Positions 25,308 through 33,797 are shown, numbered from the stretch's first letter. The stretch: 64,000 bases of DNA from Sodaliphilus pleomorphus (GCF_009676955.1 NZ_CP045696.1:1929001-1993000), one strand, 5' to 3'. Translations and numbers: made by a program. The notes: generated by a model from the sequence alone, not told the origin.

Positions 25308-25838
25308 CTACTTGAGGCGGTCTTTGATTTCGCGTATTCCGTTCCAGGCAGCACGGTCGAAGCGGCCCTTGTAGCTCATGATCACATAGCCTATCTTGTC
25401 CTTGATGATCTGGTCGATGGTGCGCTGCGGGAACTTGTCGCTCACAGCGGCGCCCGGGGCGATGCCCACCTGGAAGGCTTGCGGGGTGCGCTGGATGAAG
25501 AGCACCACGCTGCTGTCGCCCAGCTCCCACTTGCTGGCGATGGCTGCTGCATAGGCCTGAGCTCCCATGTTGCCGAGGTCTTGGGTGGTGGTGACTACAT
25601 AAATTTTGTAGGGCGACGTGGAGGCGTAGGACTTGAGCGAGTCTTCCATCCAGCGGGCCGAGATGGTGTCGGTGGCATCTTCCTTGATGATGCCGGCCAT
25701 GTCGTTGAGATAGGCCTTGGGGCTGGGGCGGTCGGGCACGTTGCTGGTGTCGGTCTGCTTGCCGCCGCAGGCGACCAGTGCAAGCGCTGCCGTGAGGCCG
25801 AGCACAACGGCAGCCAGGGTTGAACGTAGATTTTTCAT
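25308..25838 (-). CDS. TPM-domain lipoprotein
   Basis: The start at 25838 yields a 176-residue lipoprotein with a signal of 24 residues and lipobox LVAC; the frame extends upstream to 26006 but without a signal and through the promoter. After a short linker, residues 40-140 (AYLNDMAGIIKEDATDTISA, YKIYVVTTTQDLGNMG, LGDSSVVLFIQRTPQAFQVG) match the TPM (TLP18.3/Psb32/MOLO-1) fold found in envelope proteins of many bacteria. Biochemical function is unknown. The gene is convergent with the tRNA. Confidence 0.75.
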   Translation of the reverse strand: MKNLRSTLAAVVLGLTAALALVACGGKQTDTSNVPDRPSPKAYLNDMAGIIKEDATDTISARWMEDSLKSYASTSPYKIYVVTTTQDLGNMGAQAYAAAIASKWELGDSSVVLFIQRTPQAFQVGIAPGAAVSDKFPQRTIDQIIKDKIGYVIMSYKGRFDRAAWNGIREIKDRLK

Positions 25839-25889
25839 AATTGTGTCGTTATTTATATAAGAAAAAATGGGTGTAGTATTGTTGTGGCC

Positions 25890-25905
25890 ACACTGTGTAC
25901 AGTGT
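25890..25905. promoter_or_regulatory. Operator-like palindrome in the TPM lipoprotein leader
   Basis: ACACTGT (25890-25896) and ACAGTGT (25899-25905) form a perfect dyad with a 2-bp spacer, located about 12 bp downstream of the minus-strand -7 element and 52 bp before the start codon, where a repressor could block transcription. Confidence 0.45.
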
Positions 25906-25917
25906 GTGTCGATATTG

Positions 25918-25950
25918 CAAATATAAGCAATTGTGGGCGATGTGTGCAAG
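25918..25950 (-). promoter_or_regulatory. Promoter of the TPM lipoprotein gene
   Basis: CAAATATA (25918-25925) is TATATTTG on the minus strand and CAAG (25947-25950) is CTTG, with a spacing of 21 bp. Confidence 0.55.
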
Positions 25951-26009
25951 TGCCGTTGGCAATTTTTAGCCTCTGCCGTGCCCTGTGTGGGTGTTTTGGC
26001 AGGCAAGCG

Positions 26010-26720
26010 TCAGCGGCGCGGCATGAACTTGCGGTCGTCGATGGGGAAGATGCCCTGCACGTGGTTGATCTTGTAGTGTCGCTGCTTGTCGTAGTACTCG
26101 TAGCCCTCGCCCTCAATCACGCGCCCCTGGCCCTCGATGCGAATGAAGGAGTCGCTGTGGGTGAGAGCCTGGGTGGTCTCGTAGTACATCTGGTTGGTGA
26201 GTATCTTGTCGCCCGTGGTGCGCGTGATGCGCACGTTGTCCTTGCAGTTCACCTGGCGGCTGTTTTCGTCATAGTACATGCGGTCGCACAGCACCTTGTC
26301 GCCGTTGCGCATGGTGAGGCGCACGTTGCCCACGGCGCTCCACACCTTGGAGCCCATGTTGTAGTAGGCCGAGTCGCATATAAGCGATGCCACCTGCCTG
26401 AACTTGTCGTCGAGCTCGTCGGCCTGCACGCCGTTGGGAAACGACCAGTGCGGCGTTGAGGCCTCGCTGTAGATTTGCCACATCTTGGTGACGATGCGGT
26501 AGCGGGTGCGTCCCGAGTCGCTGATGATGGTGTTCACGTCGTGGCTTTCCATGGTGGGCACGCGCTCGGGATCGGTGTCATGCTTCACCACGGCTGTCTT
26601 GTCGTCGTTGCACGACGAGAGCAAGCCCGCTGCCGTGATGGCCAGGGCGGCAACGGCGAGCAGGCTGTGGCGGTGCGCCCGGCCTGCTATCGACAGCCTT
26701 GTGGCGGCGTGTGCGATCAA
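26010..26720 (-). CDS. lptC: LPS export periplasmic protein LptC
   Basis: A 236-residue protein with an N-terminal hydrophobic segment ending LLSSC, consistent with a membrane or lipid anchor, followed by the LptC/OstA-type beta domain: RYRIVTKMWQIY near residue 90, KVWSAVGNVRLTMRNGDKVL, DRMYYDENSRQVNCKDNVRI and DKILTNQMYYETTQ are its repeating strands. It hands lipopolysaccharide from the LptB2FG extractor to LptA. The most likely start is a TTG at 26720 that overlaps the upstream stop (TTGA); longer versions run into the upstream gene. It is followed by no further lpt gene here. Confidence 0.8.
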   Translation of the reverse strand: MIAHAATRLSIAGRAHRHSLLAVAALAITAAGLLSSCNDDKTAVVKHDTDPERVPTMESHDVNTIISDSGRTRYRIVTKMWQIYSEASTPHWSFPNGVQADELDDKFRQVASLICDSAYYNMGSKVWSAVGNVRLTMRNGDKVLCDRMYYDENSRQVNCKDNVRITRTTGDKILTNQMYYETTQALTHSDSFIRIEGQGRVIEGEGYEYYDKQRHYKINHVQGIFPIDDRKFMPRR

Positions 26721-27955
26721 CGTATCTTGTTTTTCCAGAACCACATCTCGTTGAAGTTGACACTCAGGGTCACATTCAGGTAGTTCTCCTTGATGAGCAT
26801 GGCGGGCGAGCTGTAGCGGTGCCGCCACTCCACGCCCAGGTTGATCACCGTCTTGCTGCCCAGGGCGGGCAGGCCCACGCCGGCGCTCACGCCGTAGTCG
26901 CGCACGTTGTTGGCGCCCACGTTCTGATAGTCGTGGTTGTAGAACGCGCCCACGCGATAGGCGGTGCGCTTGAGGTAGCTGCCGCGGTAGTTGGGCACAT
27001 ATTGCAGGCCGGCGGCCACCTTCCAGCGGTTGTCAAACTTGAAGGTGCTCGACTCAAAGCCCTCGAGCGGTGTATATTTGGCCTTGGACCAGTCTTGATA
27101 GGTGAAGTCGATCTCGCCCATGAGCTTGTTGCCGTGCCTGTAGCTCACGCCCACGCCATAGGTGTTGGGCAGCTGGTACTTGCCGCCCATCTTGGTGTAG
27201 CCCACGGTGTCGAGCTTGCTGTCGCCGCTCACGTCGTAGTAGGTGCCCCAGGTGTGCCCGTGCAGTGACTTGCGGGGCGAGTAGGTGAGACCCACCACCA
27301 CGCGGTCGCGGCGGTTGAGCTCAAGGCTGTATTGCACGCCCAGGTGCACGTTCCAGTCGCGCACTTCCATCACGCGGTCGTAGAGGCTGGTCGTGGTGCT
27401 GTAGATGTAGGTGTAGTTGTCGATTGTGCCAAACATATAGGAGAAGTTGGCGCCCAGGCTCAAGTGCTTCACTGGCTCCCAGCCGGCACCCAGGTAGAGC
27501 TCGCTTATCGAGCCCTCGCCTATGCGCGACTCGCTGCCGCCGTTCAGGTTGTTGCCAAAGCTGTAGCCCACGCTCGAGAAGGGCACCACGCCGAAGGATC
27601 CGCCCAGGTTCTTGGCTATCTTGAAGCCGCTGGTGATATAGTCGAGGCCGCCCCCGAAGCTGTAGCCGCTCTTGCCGTTTTCCTTCGACCACACGTTGGT
27701 GAGGTCGATGCCCACGTTCCACAAGAAGGTGAGCGAGTCGGTGTGAGCATAGCTTGCAGGATTCATTGTGTTCACTTGCCGGCTGTCCTGGCCGGCATAG
27801 CCCACGCCGCCCATCTGGCGCTGGGCGCCTGTGGCGTTCTCGCCAAGTATGCCGTAGCCCAGGCGCGAGTATGGCGTGACCGAGGTCTGTGCTCCTGCGT
27901 GCCAGCTGCCTGCAAGGGCCAGCAAGGCGATGATGAAGTATCTATATGTTTTCAT
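26717..27955 (-). CDS. Outer membrane beta-barrel protein, FadL/OmpP1-like
   Basis: The 412-residue product has a signal peptide (YRYFIIALLALAGSWHAGAQ) followed by PYSRLGYGILGENATGAQRQ and MGGVGYAGQDSRQVNTMNPA, which resemble the N-terminal hatch of FadL-like barrels. The rest alternates short amphipathic strands and Gly/Asn/Tyr-rich turns to a terminal aromatic-containing strand (LNVTLSVNFNEMWFW), typical of outer-membrane barrels. It overlaps lptC by a few bases, so both are made from one message; a hydrophobic-compound uptake role is only suggested by the family. Confidence 0.75.
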   Translation of the reverse strand: MKTYRYFIIALLALAGSWHAGAQTSVTPYSRLGYGILGENATGAQRQMGGVGYAGQDSRQVNTMNPASYAHTDSLTFLWNVGIDLTNVWSKENGKSGYSFGGGLDYITSGFKIAKNLGGSFGVVPFSSVGYSFGNNLNGGSESRIGEGSISELYLGAGWEPVKHLSLGANFSYMFGTIDNYTYIYSTTTSLYDRVMEVRDWNVHLGVQYSLELNRRDRVVVGLTYSPRKSLHGHTWGTYYDVSGDSKLDTVGYTKMGGKYQLPNTYGVGVSYRHGNKLMGEIDFTYQDWSKAKYTPLEGFESSTFKFDNRWKVAAGLQYVPNYRGSYLKRTAYRVGAFYNHDYQNVGANNVRDYGVSAGVGLPALGSKTVINLGVEWRHRYSSPAMLIKENYLNVTLSVNFNEMWFWKNKIR

Positions 27956-27962
27956 ATTGTGG

Positions 27963-27970
27963 CAAAATTA
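27963..27970 (-). promoter_or_regulatory. -7 promoter element for the barrel protein-lptC operon
   Basis: CAAAATTA on the plus strand reads TAATTTTG on the minus strand and lies 8 bp before the start codon region, giving a very short leader. Confidence 0.4.
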
Positions 27971-28021
27971 ATAAATAGTGCTCAATAAACCGTTGTTTTC
28001 CACATTTTTTAGCACTTTGGC

Positions 28022-28453
28022 TCAGCCTTGCTTGCGGTTGCCGTGCTCTTGCGACGATTTTTTCTCTTTTTTCAGCACATACTCGTAGGTGATCGAGGCG
28101 TAGATTTGTATCACGGCGCCTGCCAGCAAGAAGGCCAGCCAGTCGCGGCGGTCGTAGGTGGCTGTCGAGGAGAATGCCGGCCACAGCAGGAAAAAGGCCG
28201 ACACGCAGTAGCACAGGGCCGAGGCCTTGCCCATGCGCACGAGGCGCCTGAGACGCACGTTGCTGCCGTTGTAGCGCTCGGTGAGCCGCTCGGCCAGGGC
28301 GAGCACAGCCCCGAAGGCGTAGGCCCATCTTATGTAGTTCATTCTTGCCGGGTCCCACTCGGTGAGAATGGGCACTGCGGCACACACCAGCAGGATGAGC
28401 ATGGCCACGGTGAGCATCAGGTTTTGGGTGATCTGCTTTTTTTCTTCAGTCAT
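28022..28453 (-). CDS. Small integral membrane protein of unknown function
   Basis: The 143-residue protein has four predicted membrane helices (about residues 12-32, 42-54, 77-98 and 105-125) and charged Lys/Glu-rich termini. Helical segments include NLMLTVAMLILLVCAAVPIL and CYCVSAFFLLWPAF. I recognise no catalytic motif. It is 58 bp downstream of the divIC-like gene on the same strand, so it may be cotranscribed with it; a cell-envelope role is a guess from position only. Confidence 0.6.
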   Translation of the reverse strand: MTEEKKQITQNLMLTVAMLILLVCAAVPILTEWDPARMNYIRWAYAFGAVLALAERLTERYNGSNVRLRRLVRMGKASALCYCVSAFFLLWPAFSSTATYDRRDWLAFLLAGAVIQIYASITYEYVLKKEKKSSQEHGNRKQG

Positions 28454-28511
28454 GTAATTTTGTGATGATTATGTGTGAATGAGTGTCGACACCATGCCGG
28501 AGAGGCGCAAG

Positions 28512-28826
28512 CTACGGAATATCGGTGATATACACGTCTTCGCTCTCGCGCTTCATGCCGTATTTCTCGCGCGAGATGCGCTCGAGCTTGGCACGGTTGG
28601 TGTGCAGCTCCTGTATCTTGGCATCGTAGATGGCCGCCGAGTCCTCGTTGGCCTTGATCTCGGTCTTGAGTTGATTGATCTGCTGCTTGTAGCGGTAGAT
28701 CTTGACATAGTTGTTGTCGCCGAAGAAGAGCAACGTGAGAATGAAGGCAGCAAAGACGACAAACGGGATGCTCAGCCACCTGGGTATCCACTTGGGTCGA
28801 CGATATTCCTTGCCGAAAACGATCAT
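28512..28826 (-). CDS. Septum formation initiator family protein (FtsB/DivIC-like)
   Basis: A 104-residue bitopic membrane protein: short cytoplasmic N-terminus, one helix (SIPFVVFAAFILTLLFFG, residues 19-36), then a coiled coil of about 45 residues (YRYKQQINQLKTEIKANEDS) ending in LERISREKYGMKRESEDVY, the conserved tail of the family. DivIC/FtsB pairs with FtsL and FtsQ at the division site. Size and order of elements are typical. It is followed by the small membrane protein gene. Confidence 0.85.
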   Translation of the reverse strand: MIVFGKEYRRPKWIPRWLSIPFVVFAAFILTLLFFGDNNYVKIYRYKQQINQLKTEIKANEDSAAIYDAKIQELHTNRAKLERISREKYGMKRESEDVYITDIP

Positions 28827-28892
28827 TGTCTCTGTCTCTGTCTGTCTGCGTCTTGTTGCTTGTGCAAGCTGTGCCTTTTCTTATTGGAAGGT

Positions 28893-28900
28893 CAAAGTTA
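28893..28900 (-). promoter_or_regulatory. -7 promoter element of the divIC-like gene
   Basis: CAAAGTTA reads TAACTTTG on the minus strand, 67 bp before the start codon. It lies only about 60 bp from the left end of the IS30-type element. Confidence 0.5.
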
Positions 28901-28962
28901 TAGCTAAAAAATCAAATAGGCACGCTTTTCACAATATTTAATCCTTGAGTTCACTTCGGCGG

Positions 28963-30113
28963 ATTCCAGAAGCAAGTGCAAAGTTACGCTATTTTTCTTT
29001 AATCATGTCTTTGGGCTTTCGAAATCCGTTTTTCTTTCTTGGCCTGTTGTTTAATTTTTCGATGATGCTCTTGACATATAGCCTTGAAATTCCCCTAAAG
29101 TCCGTCTTCTTCGGAATATATTGCCTGATGAGCCCGTTCATGTTCTCGATAGCTCCCTTCTCCCACGAGCAGTACGGATGTGCGAAGTAAACTTTCGTGT
29201 TAAGTTCCCTCGCAATGATTTCGTGTGCGGCAAACTCCGGCCCGTTGTCTGTCGTTATCGACCTTACAGGCAACCCGCTCTCCCGTATGAGTCTCACCAC
29301 GGCATATGCCAGTGGAACGGCCTGCTTTCCCGTATCGAGTTTCTCCATGAGCATAAAGCAGCTCCTCCTCTCAACCAGAGTAACGATGGCACCTTTGCCT
29401 TCCTTTCCTACGATGGTGTCCATCTCCCAGTCTCCTATGGTCTGTCCATAGTCCGTTTCCGGTCTTTCGTCAATGGAGAGGCGGTTGGGAATATGCGCCT
29501 TGGTGGTAAGCAAGGACTTTTGCCTTGGTCTGCCTCCATGCCTGAGGTGCTTTCGGATGTTGTCCCCGTAATGTGGGGAAAGGGCCGCTATCCAGTTGTA
29601 TATGGTTGACTTGGACACCGTGATGCCCTCTTTCTTGCCAAGCCATCCGGCGACTTCCTCCGGCGACCACTGCTCCTTACGGATAAGTTCAAAAACACGG
29701 CTGCGTACATAGGGAGCGATACGGCGATTGCCAGGTGTCCTGGCCTTGCGTCGTTTGACTTTCAATACGGCCGTACGTGCGTCATAAACGCCTTTAGCAT
29801 TAGAATTACGCCTTCGCTCACGAGAAACCGTGCTTACTGACACACCAATAGTCTCGGCTATGAAACTAAGTGAGAATTTCGTTTGGAGTAGCACACTTAT
29901 TGTGTATCTTTGCTCCGAGGTTAATTGTTTATACATCACAATACAAAATTAATTAATCTTAGGGAGGGGAACGAAAGATCTCCTCTTTTTTTGTATTGCT
30001 TAAGTTATCCGCCAATGCTCTTTGGGGGCTTCGCGCCCCCAGCCGCAAGGCAAACCTCCGCGGTGTTTTTCATGTTTTAATGCACCGCAGAGTTTTGCAC
30101 TTCTAATTGGAAT
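28963..30113 (-). mobile_element. IS30-family insertion sequence
   Basis: The element carries one IS30-type transposase gene and is bounded by imperfect terminal repeats: ATTCCAGAAGCAAGTGCAAAG (28963-28983, written here without its last base: 20 bases from 28963) and the reverse complement of 30093-30113, which begins ATTCCAATTAG and continues AAGTGCAAAA; 15 of 21 positions agree. About 150 bp between transposase and right end hold a GC-rich hairpin GGGGGC/GCCCCC (30024-30040) and a GGAG/CTCC stem near 29965. No clean target duplication is visible. The right end coincides with the trmD stop codon. Confidence 0.7.
28989..29939 (-). CDS. IS30-family transposase
   Basis: A 316-residue DDE transposase. 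Residues 1-50 form the IS30 helix-turn-helix (LTSEQRYTISVLL, then SVSTVSRERRRNSNAKGVYD). A second HTH-like part (WSPEEVAGWL, ITVSKSTIYNWI) precedes the catalytic core, where the acidic triad can be placed in GDWEMDTIVG (first Asp), ITTDNGPEFAAHE (second Asp) and CSWEKGAIENMNG (Glu). The reading frame is intact, so the element may be active. It is AT-richer than neighbouring genes. Confidence 0.93.
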   Translation of the reverse strand: MMYKQLTSEQRYTISVLLQTKFSLSFIAETIGVSVSTVSRERRRNSNAKGVYDARTAVLKVKRRKARTPGNRRIAPYVRSRVFELIRKEQWSPEEVAGWLGKKEGITVSKSTIYNWIAALSPHYGDNIRKHLRHGGRPRQKSLLTTKAHIPNRLSIDERPETDYGQTIGDWEMDTIVGKEGKGAIVTLVERRSCFMLMEKLDTGKQAVPLAYAVVRLIRESGLPVRSITTDNGPEFAAHEIIARELNTKVYFAHPYCSWEKGAIENMNGLIRQYIPKKTDFRGISRLYVKSIIEKLNNRPRKKNGFRKPKDMIKEK

Positions 30114-30793
30114 TAGCACTTCAGCAGGCCTGGCCTGAGACGCCGGGTGCGCTCCAGGGCCTGCTGCATCTTCCAGTCGACGATCTTGGCCTCGTTGCCG
30201 CTCAGCAGCACCTCGGGCACCGTCCAGCCGTTGAACTCGGCCGGCCGTGTGTAGACGGGTGCCTCGAGCAGGCCGTCTTGGAAGGAGTCGCTCAGCGCGC
30301 TCTGCTCGTCGCCTATAGCGCCGGGCAGCAGGCGCACGATGCTGTCGGCTATCACAGCTGCGGGCAGCTCGCCGCCAGTGAGCACATAGTCGCCTATCGA
30401 GATTTCCCGTGTCACCAGATGCTCGCGTATGCGGTAGTCCACGCCCTTGTAGTGGCCGCACAGGATGATGAGGTTCTGGGCCAGTGAGAGCGTGTTGGCC
30501 ATGGGCTGGCTCAGCTGCTCGCCGTCGGGCGAGGTGAAGATGACCTCGTCGTAGTCGCGCTCTTGCTTGAGCGCCTCGATGCAACGGTACACGGGCTCGA
30601 TTTGCATCACCATGCCGGCCTCGCCGCCGAAGGGGTAGTCGTCGACCTTGCGGTGCTTGCGCAGCGACCAGTCGCGCAGGTTGTGCACGTGTATCTCGAC
30701 CAGGCCCTTGTCTTGTGCCCGCTGCAGGATGCTGCAGTGCAGCGGCGAGTCGAGCGCCTCGGGCATCACGCTCAGTATATCTATTCTCATCAT
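30113..30793 (-). CDS. trmD: tRNA (guanine-N1)-methyltransferase TrmD
   Basis: This 226-residue SPOUT-class enzyme methylates G37 of tRNAs with SAM and helps maintain the reading frame. Recognisable parts are [11 protein letters not shown] at the start, [14 protein letters not shown] near residue 50, the substrate loop, [14 protein letters not shown] near 112 and the trefoil-knot motif [13 protein letters not shown] near 132. The C-terminus ends LRPGLLKC and its stop codon is formed at the very edge of the IS30 element (30113-30115), so the last residues may have been altered by that insertion; the catalytic knot is unaffected. Two ATG codons (30793, 30790) could start it. Confidence 0.93.
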   Translation of the reverse strand: MMRIDILSVMPEALDSPLHCSILQRAQDKGLVEIHVHNLRDWSLRKHRKVDDYPFGGEAGMVMQIEPVYRCIEALKQERDYDEVIFTSPDGEQLSQPMANTLSLAQNLIILCGHYKGVDYRIREHLVTREISIGDYVLTGGELPAAVIADSIVRLLPGAIGDEQSALSDSFQDGLLEAPVYTRPAEFNGWTVPEVLLSGNEAKIVDWKMQQALERTRRLRPGLLKC

Positions 30794-30825
30794 CTTGGTG
30801 GCTGTGTTACGTTGTGTTCAGGCTG

Positions 30826-30833
30826 CAAAGGTA
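30826..30833 (-). promoter_or_regulatory. -7 promoter element of trmD
   Basis: CAAAGGTA reads TACCTTTG on the minus strand, 33 bp before the trmD start. Confidence 0.55.
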
Positions 30834-30894
30834 CAAATAATATTTCTTTTTTCCCTGTACCGCCACCTCGACATGTGCTGGTCTTGGGCGGCTT

Positions 30895-32376
30895 TCAGAA
30901 CTGGAAGTAGATGAAGGGCTGGATATCGCTGCTCTTGACCTGGCACACGAGATAGATGACCGCGGCCAGCAGCACGGCCACGGCGACCACGTTGCACATG
31001 CTCAGGCGCGCAATGAGCCGGTTTTGCCACTTGAGGGGGAAGCAGTGCCCTGCAAACCCCAGCACGATGAGCAGAAACACCCACTTGTAGCCGGCAATCA
31101 TGCCGGCCGCCACCTCGGGGTGAAAGTTGTATACAATCTGGTGCAGCATGTGCTGCCCGGCCTCGAGGCTGTGGTTGCGGAAGGGTATCCACAGCAGGGT
31201 CACCAGTGTGAAGGTGAGGGCGATGGCGCCTGCCCGCCTCCAGCCGTGGCTGTGGTAGTGGCGGTCGTGGCGAAACACGTTTTCTCTCAACCACTTGTGC
31301 CCAGACAGGGCCACGCCGTGCAGCCCGCCCCACAGCACAAAGTTCCACCCTGCGCCGTGCCACAACCCGGCCAGCAGCATGGTCACAATCAGGTTGACGT
31401 GGGTGCGCAGCTTGCCCTTGCGGTTGCCGCCCAGCGAGATGTACACATAGTCGCGTATCCACGTGGAGAGCGAGATGTGCCAGCGCCGCCAGAAGTCGGT
31501 GACGCTCTCGCTCTTGTAGGGGGCGTCGAAGTTGGTGGGGAAGTGGTAGCCCAGCAGCAGGGCGATGCCTATGGCCATGTCGCTGTAGCCCGAGAAGTCG
31601 CAGTATATCTGCATGCTGTAGCCCAGCAGGCCGCACAAGTTCTCGAGACCGGTGTAGCGCAGCGGGTTGTCGAAGATGCGGTCTACAAAGTTGAGGCTGA
31701 TATAGTCGCTGATGACCGACTTCTTCACCAGCCCGATGATGATGAAGTAGATGCCCGCGGCTATCATGCGGCGGGTGATGACAAGGGGACGGTGAATTTG
31801 CGGGGCAAAGTCGCGGGCGCGCACGATGGGACCGGCTACCAGCTGCGGGAAAAACGACACATAGAAGGCATAGTCGAGCCAGCGGTCGAGGGGCTTGAGC
31901 TGGCCGCGGTACACGTCGATGGTGTAGCTCATGCTCTGGAAGGTGAAGAAGCTGATGCCCACAGGCAGGAAAATGTCCCACGGCTGGAAGTTGTGTCCCA
32001 CAATGGCAGCCAGGCTCGCCCCGAAGAAGTTGGCATACTTGAAGTAGCACAGCAGGCCCAGATCGACGGCCAGGCTCAACGTGAGCAGCACCCGCCGCCG
32101 CCCTTGGCTGCTGCTCTTGCCCAAGGCACGGGCCAGGAGATAGTCGGTGGTGGTGATGCCGCTCAGCAGGAGCATGCACAGGCCGCTGGTCTTGTAGTAG
32201 AAGTAGTAGGAAAACAGGGTGACAAATATGATGCGCGGCGTGAGCTTGTTGCGCAACAGGTAGTAGACCAGCGTGAAGACCACAAATAGGACCATAAACA
32301 AGCCGCTGCTGAAGATGAGCGGGTTGTGCGGGTCGTAGGTGAGCTGGCGGGCTATGTTTTGCAATATCGTGTGCAT
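30895..32376 (-). CDS. MBOAT-family O-acyltransferase (AlgI/PatA-like)
   Basis: The start at 32376 gives 493 residues; the frame stays open far upstream, but that part overlaps the SGNH gene in another frame and is not credible. There are about ten membrane helices. Family signatures include FLPVGISFFTFQSMSY near residue 135, FPQLVAGPIVR, YCDFSGYSDMAIG, FWRRWHISLSTWIRDYVYI near 325 and the catalytic-His region LLAGLWHGAGWNFVLWG near 380. MBOAT proteins move acyl groups (often acetyl) across the membrane onto polysaccharides or wall polymers. It lies 17 bp downstream of the SGNH gene, its likely periplasmic partner. Confidence 0.88.
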   Translation of the reverse strand: MHTILQNIARQLTYDPHNPLIFSSGLFMVLFVVFTLVYYLLRNKLTPRIIFVTLFSYYFYYKTSGLCMLLLSGITTTDYLLARALGKSSSQGRRRVLLTLSLAVDLGLLCYFKYANFFGASLAAIVGHNFQPWDIFLPVGISFFTFQSMSYTIDVYRGQLKPLDRWLDYAFYVSFFPQLVAGPIVRARDFAPQIHRPLVITRRMIAAGIYFIIIGLVKKSVISDYISLNFVDRIFDNPLRYTGLENLCGLLGYSMQIYCDFSGYSDMAIGIALLLGYHFPTNFDAPYKSESVTDFWRRWHISLSTWIRDYVYISLGGNRKGKLRTHVNLIVTMLLAGLWHGAGWNFVLWGGLHGVALSGHKWLRENVFRHDRHYHSHGWRRAGAIALTFTLVTLLWIPFRNHSLEAGQHMLHQIVYNFHPEVAAGMIAGYKWVFLLIVLGFAGHCFPLKWQNRLIARLSMCNVVAVAVLLAAVIYLVCQVKSSDIQPFIYFQF

Positions 32377-32393
32377 GAGTTGTGAGGGTGCGT

Positions 32394-33749
32394 TTAGTAG
32401 CCGGCCGTTTTCTTGCGCCGGTAGTTGTCGAGGCCGCCCTTTATCGACATGTAGAAGTTGCGGGCCACGGCGGCGCCGCCACGGTAATTGATGTGTTTGT
32501 AGTCTTTCTCGGCCCAGCCCTTGGCCACATAGCGCTGCATGCTGCCCTCGCCGCCCATGAGGGCTTGCATCGAGATGAAGGCGGCTTTCTCGCTGGCGGC
32601 CAGCTGCTGCTGGTAGGCTGTGAGCTTGGCCACCTGCGGCATGGTGCGCAGGCCGCCGGCGCTGCGCTGCTGCGCGTCGCTCACGCCCACAATGAGTATC
32701 GACACGCCGGGGTAGTGGCGGCGAAACTTGGCAATGGCTCGCTTGAAATAGGCCATGTAGTGCTTGCAGAACTTGTCGCTCTTGCAGGTCTCGAGGGCGT
32801 TGAGGCCAAATTGCAGCACCACGAGGTCGCATGGCCGCAGGCGGGCAAAGTCGGCCAGGTTGTCGTCGGGGATGTCGGCTACTGTGAAGCCTGGAATGCC
32901 GCGCATGCCCAGGTTGTCGAGCACCACGCCGCGCCTGCCCTCGAGCGCCATGCCAAAGGCCGTGACGCTGCCGACCGTGGTGCTCACCTGCACGCGGGCA
33001 CGCCCGTCGCGGCCAGCTGCAAATGTGGCTTCTTGCACCCTTGGGCTGGCGTTGAGCCTGCTGCTGCCGGCCCCCTCCACACTCACTTGCGCGCCACGGG
33101 GGGCTTTCAAGTACACGGTTGTGCGCTCCCACTGCGAGGCGTATTGCTTGGCGCCCACATTGTAGACACTGGTGCTGGCAGTGCCGGCGGCCAGGGTGTA
33201 GTAGGCCTGCGACGGACCCATGAGCGACGACTTGAAGTCTTTCTTGTCGACTACAGCATGCCGTGTCCACCCCGAGGTCTTCTCCTGCACGGTGAGGCGC
33301 TGGTCGTTGAAGCCCGGCATCATGTCGACCCAGCCCACGCCCTGGCCGCCAAACTCGGCTTGCAGCAGGTGGCGCAGGTCGGCCAGCATGATGTCGCCTT
33401 CGACAAACGAGTCGCTGTAGTAGGCAATGCGCACCGGCCTGTCGAGCTTCTTGTCGAGCAGCAGGCTGTAGAAGTGGTTCATGCCCTGGGTGGAGTCCTC
33501 GCCGTAGTCGGTGATGGGCACCACGCCTGCGGGCCACTCTTCCTTCCAGGGCTTGCGCTGTGGCTCGGCTCGAGGTGGTGCAGGTGTCGTGGCGGCTGGC
33601 TTGGAGGGGGCAGCCGGCGCGATGTCGCTCAACACGTCGACCTGCCGCAGGCTGTAGCCCCCTATCGCTATGGGCGGCAGGTAGTAGGCCAGCAACAGCA
33701 AGATGAATGTGAGTGCTACGATTATATAGACCTTGGCCGATGAGTTCAT
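32394..33749 (-). CDS. SGNH/GDSL-like periplasmic protein, partner of the MBOAT acyltransferase
   Basis: With the start at 33749 the protein has 451 residues: a short cytoplasmic N-terminus, one membrane anchor (VYIIVALTFILLLLAYYLPP), a Pro/Ala-rich linker and a large extracytoplasmic domain. The SGNH blocks are visible as IAYYSDSFVEGD (nucleophile Ser), VVLQFGLNAL (Asn block) and KHINYRGGAAVA (His block). Such proteins complete O-acetylation started by an MBOAT channel, as AlgJ/AlgX or PatB do. An ATG 33 bp further upstream (33782) is possible but gives a poorer signal. Acceptor polymer unknown. Confidence 0.75.
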   Translation of the reverse strand: MNSSAKVYIIVALTFILLLLAYYLPPIAIGGYSLRQVDVLSDIAPAAPSKPAATTPAPPRAEPQRKPWKEEWPAGVVPITDYGEDSTQGMNHFYSLLLDKKLDRPVRIAYYSDSFVEGDIMLADLRHLLQAEFGGQGVGWVDMMPGFNDQRLTVQEKTSGWTRHAVVDKKDFKSSLMGPSQAYYTLAAGTASTSVYNVGAKQYASQWERTTVYLKAPRGAQVSVEGAGSSRLNASPRVQEATFAAGRDGRARVQVSTTVGSVTAFGMALEGRRGVVLDNLGMRGIPGFTVADIPDDNLADFARLRPCDLVVLQFGLNALETCKSDKFCKHYMAYFKRAIAKFRRHYPGVSILIVGVSDAQQRSAGGLRTMPQVAKLTAYQQQLAASEKAAFISMQALMGGEGSMQRYVAKGWAEKDYKHINYRGGAAVARNFYMSIKGGLDNYRRKKTAGY

Positions 33750-33789
33750 GTGCGGGTCACAATTGTTCTGGTTGTTTGTCAATCTATTG

Positions 33790-33797
33790 CAAAGTTA
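33790..33797 (-). promoter_or_regulatory. -7 promoter element of the SGNH-MBOAT operon
   Basis: CAAAGTTA reads TAACTTTG on the minus strand, 41 bp before the SGNH start codon. Confidence 0.55.

Noticed and set aside
32377..33537. N-terminal extension of the MBOAT frame
   Set aside because: The extension is Arg/Gly/Ala-rich, lies over the SGNH gene in another frame, and a good start with a membrane helix exists at 32376.
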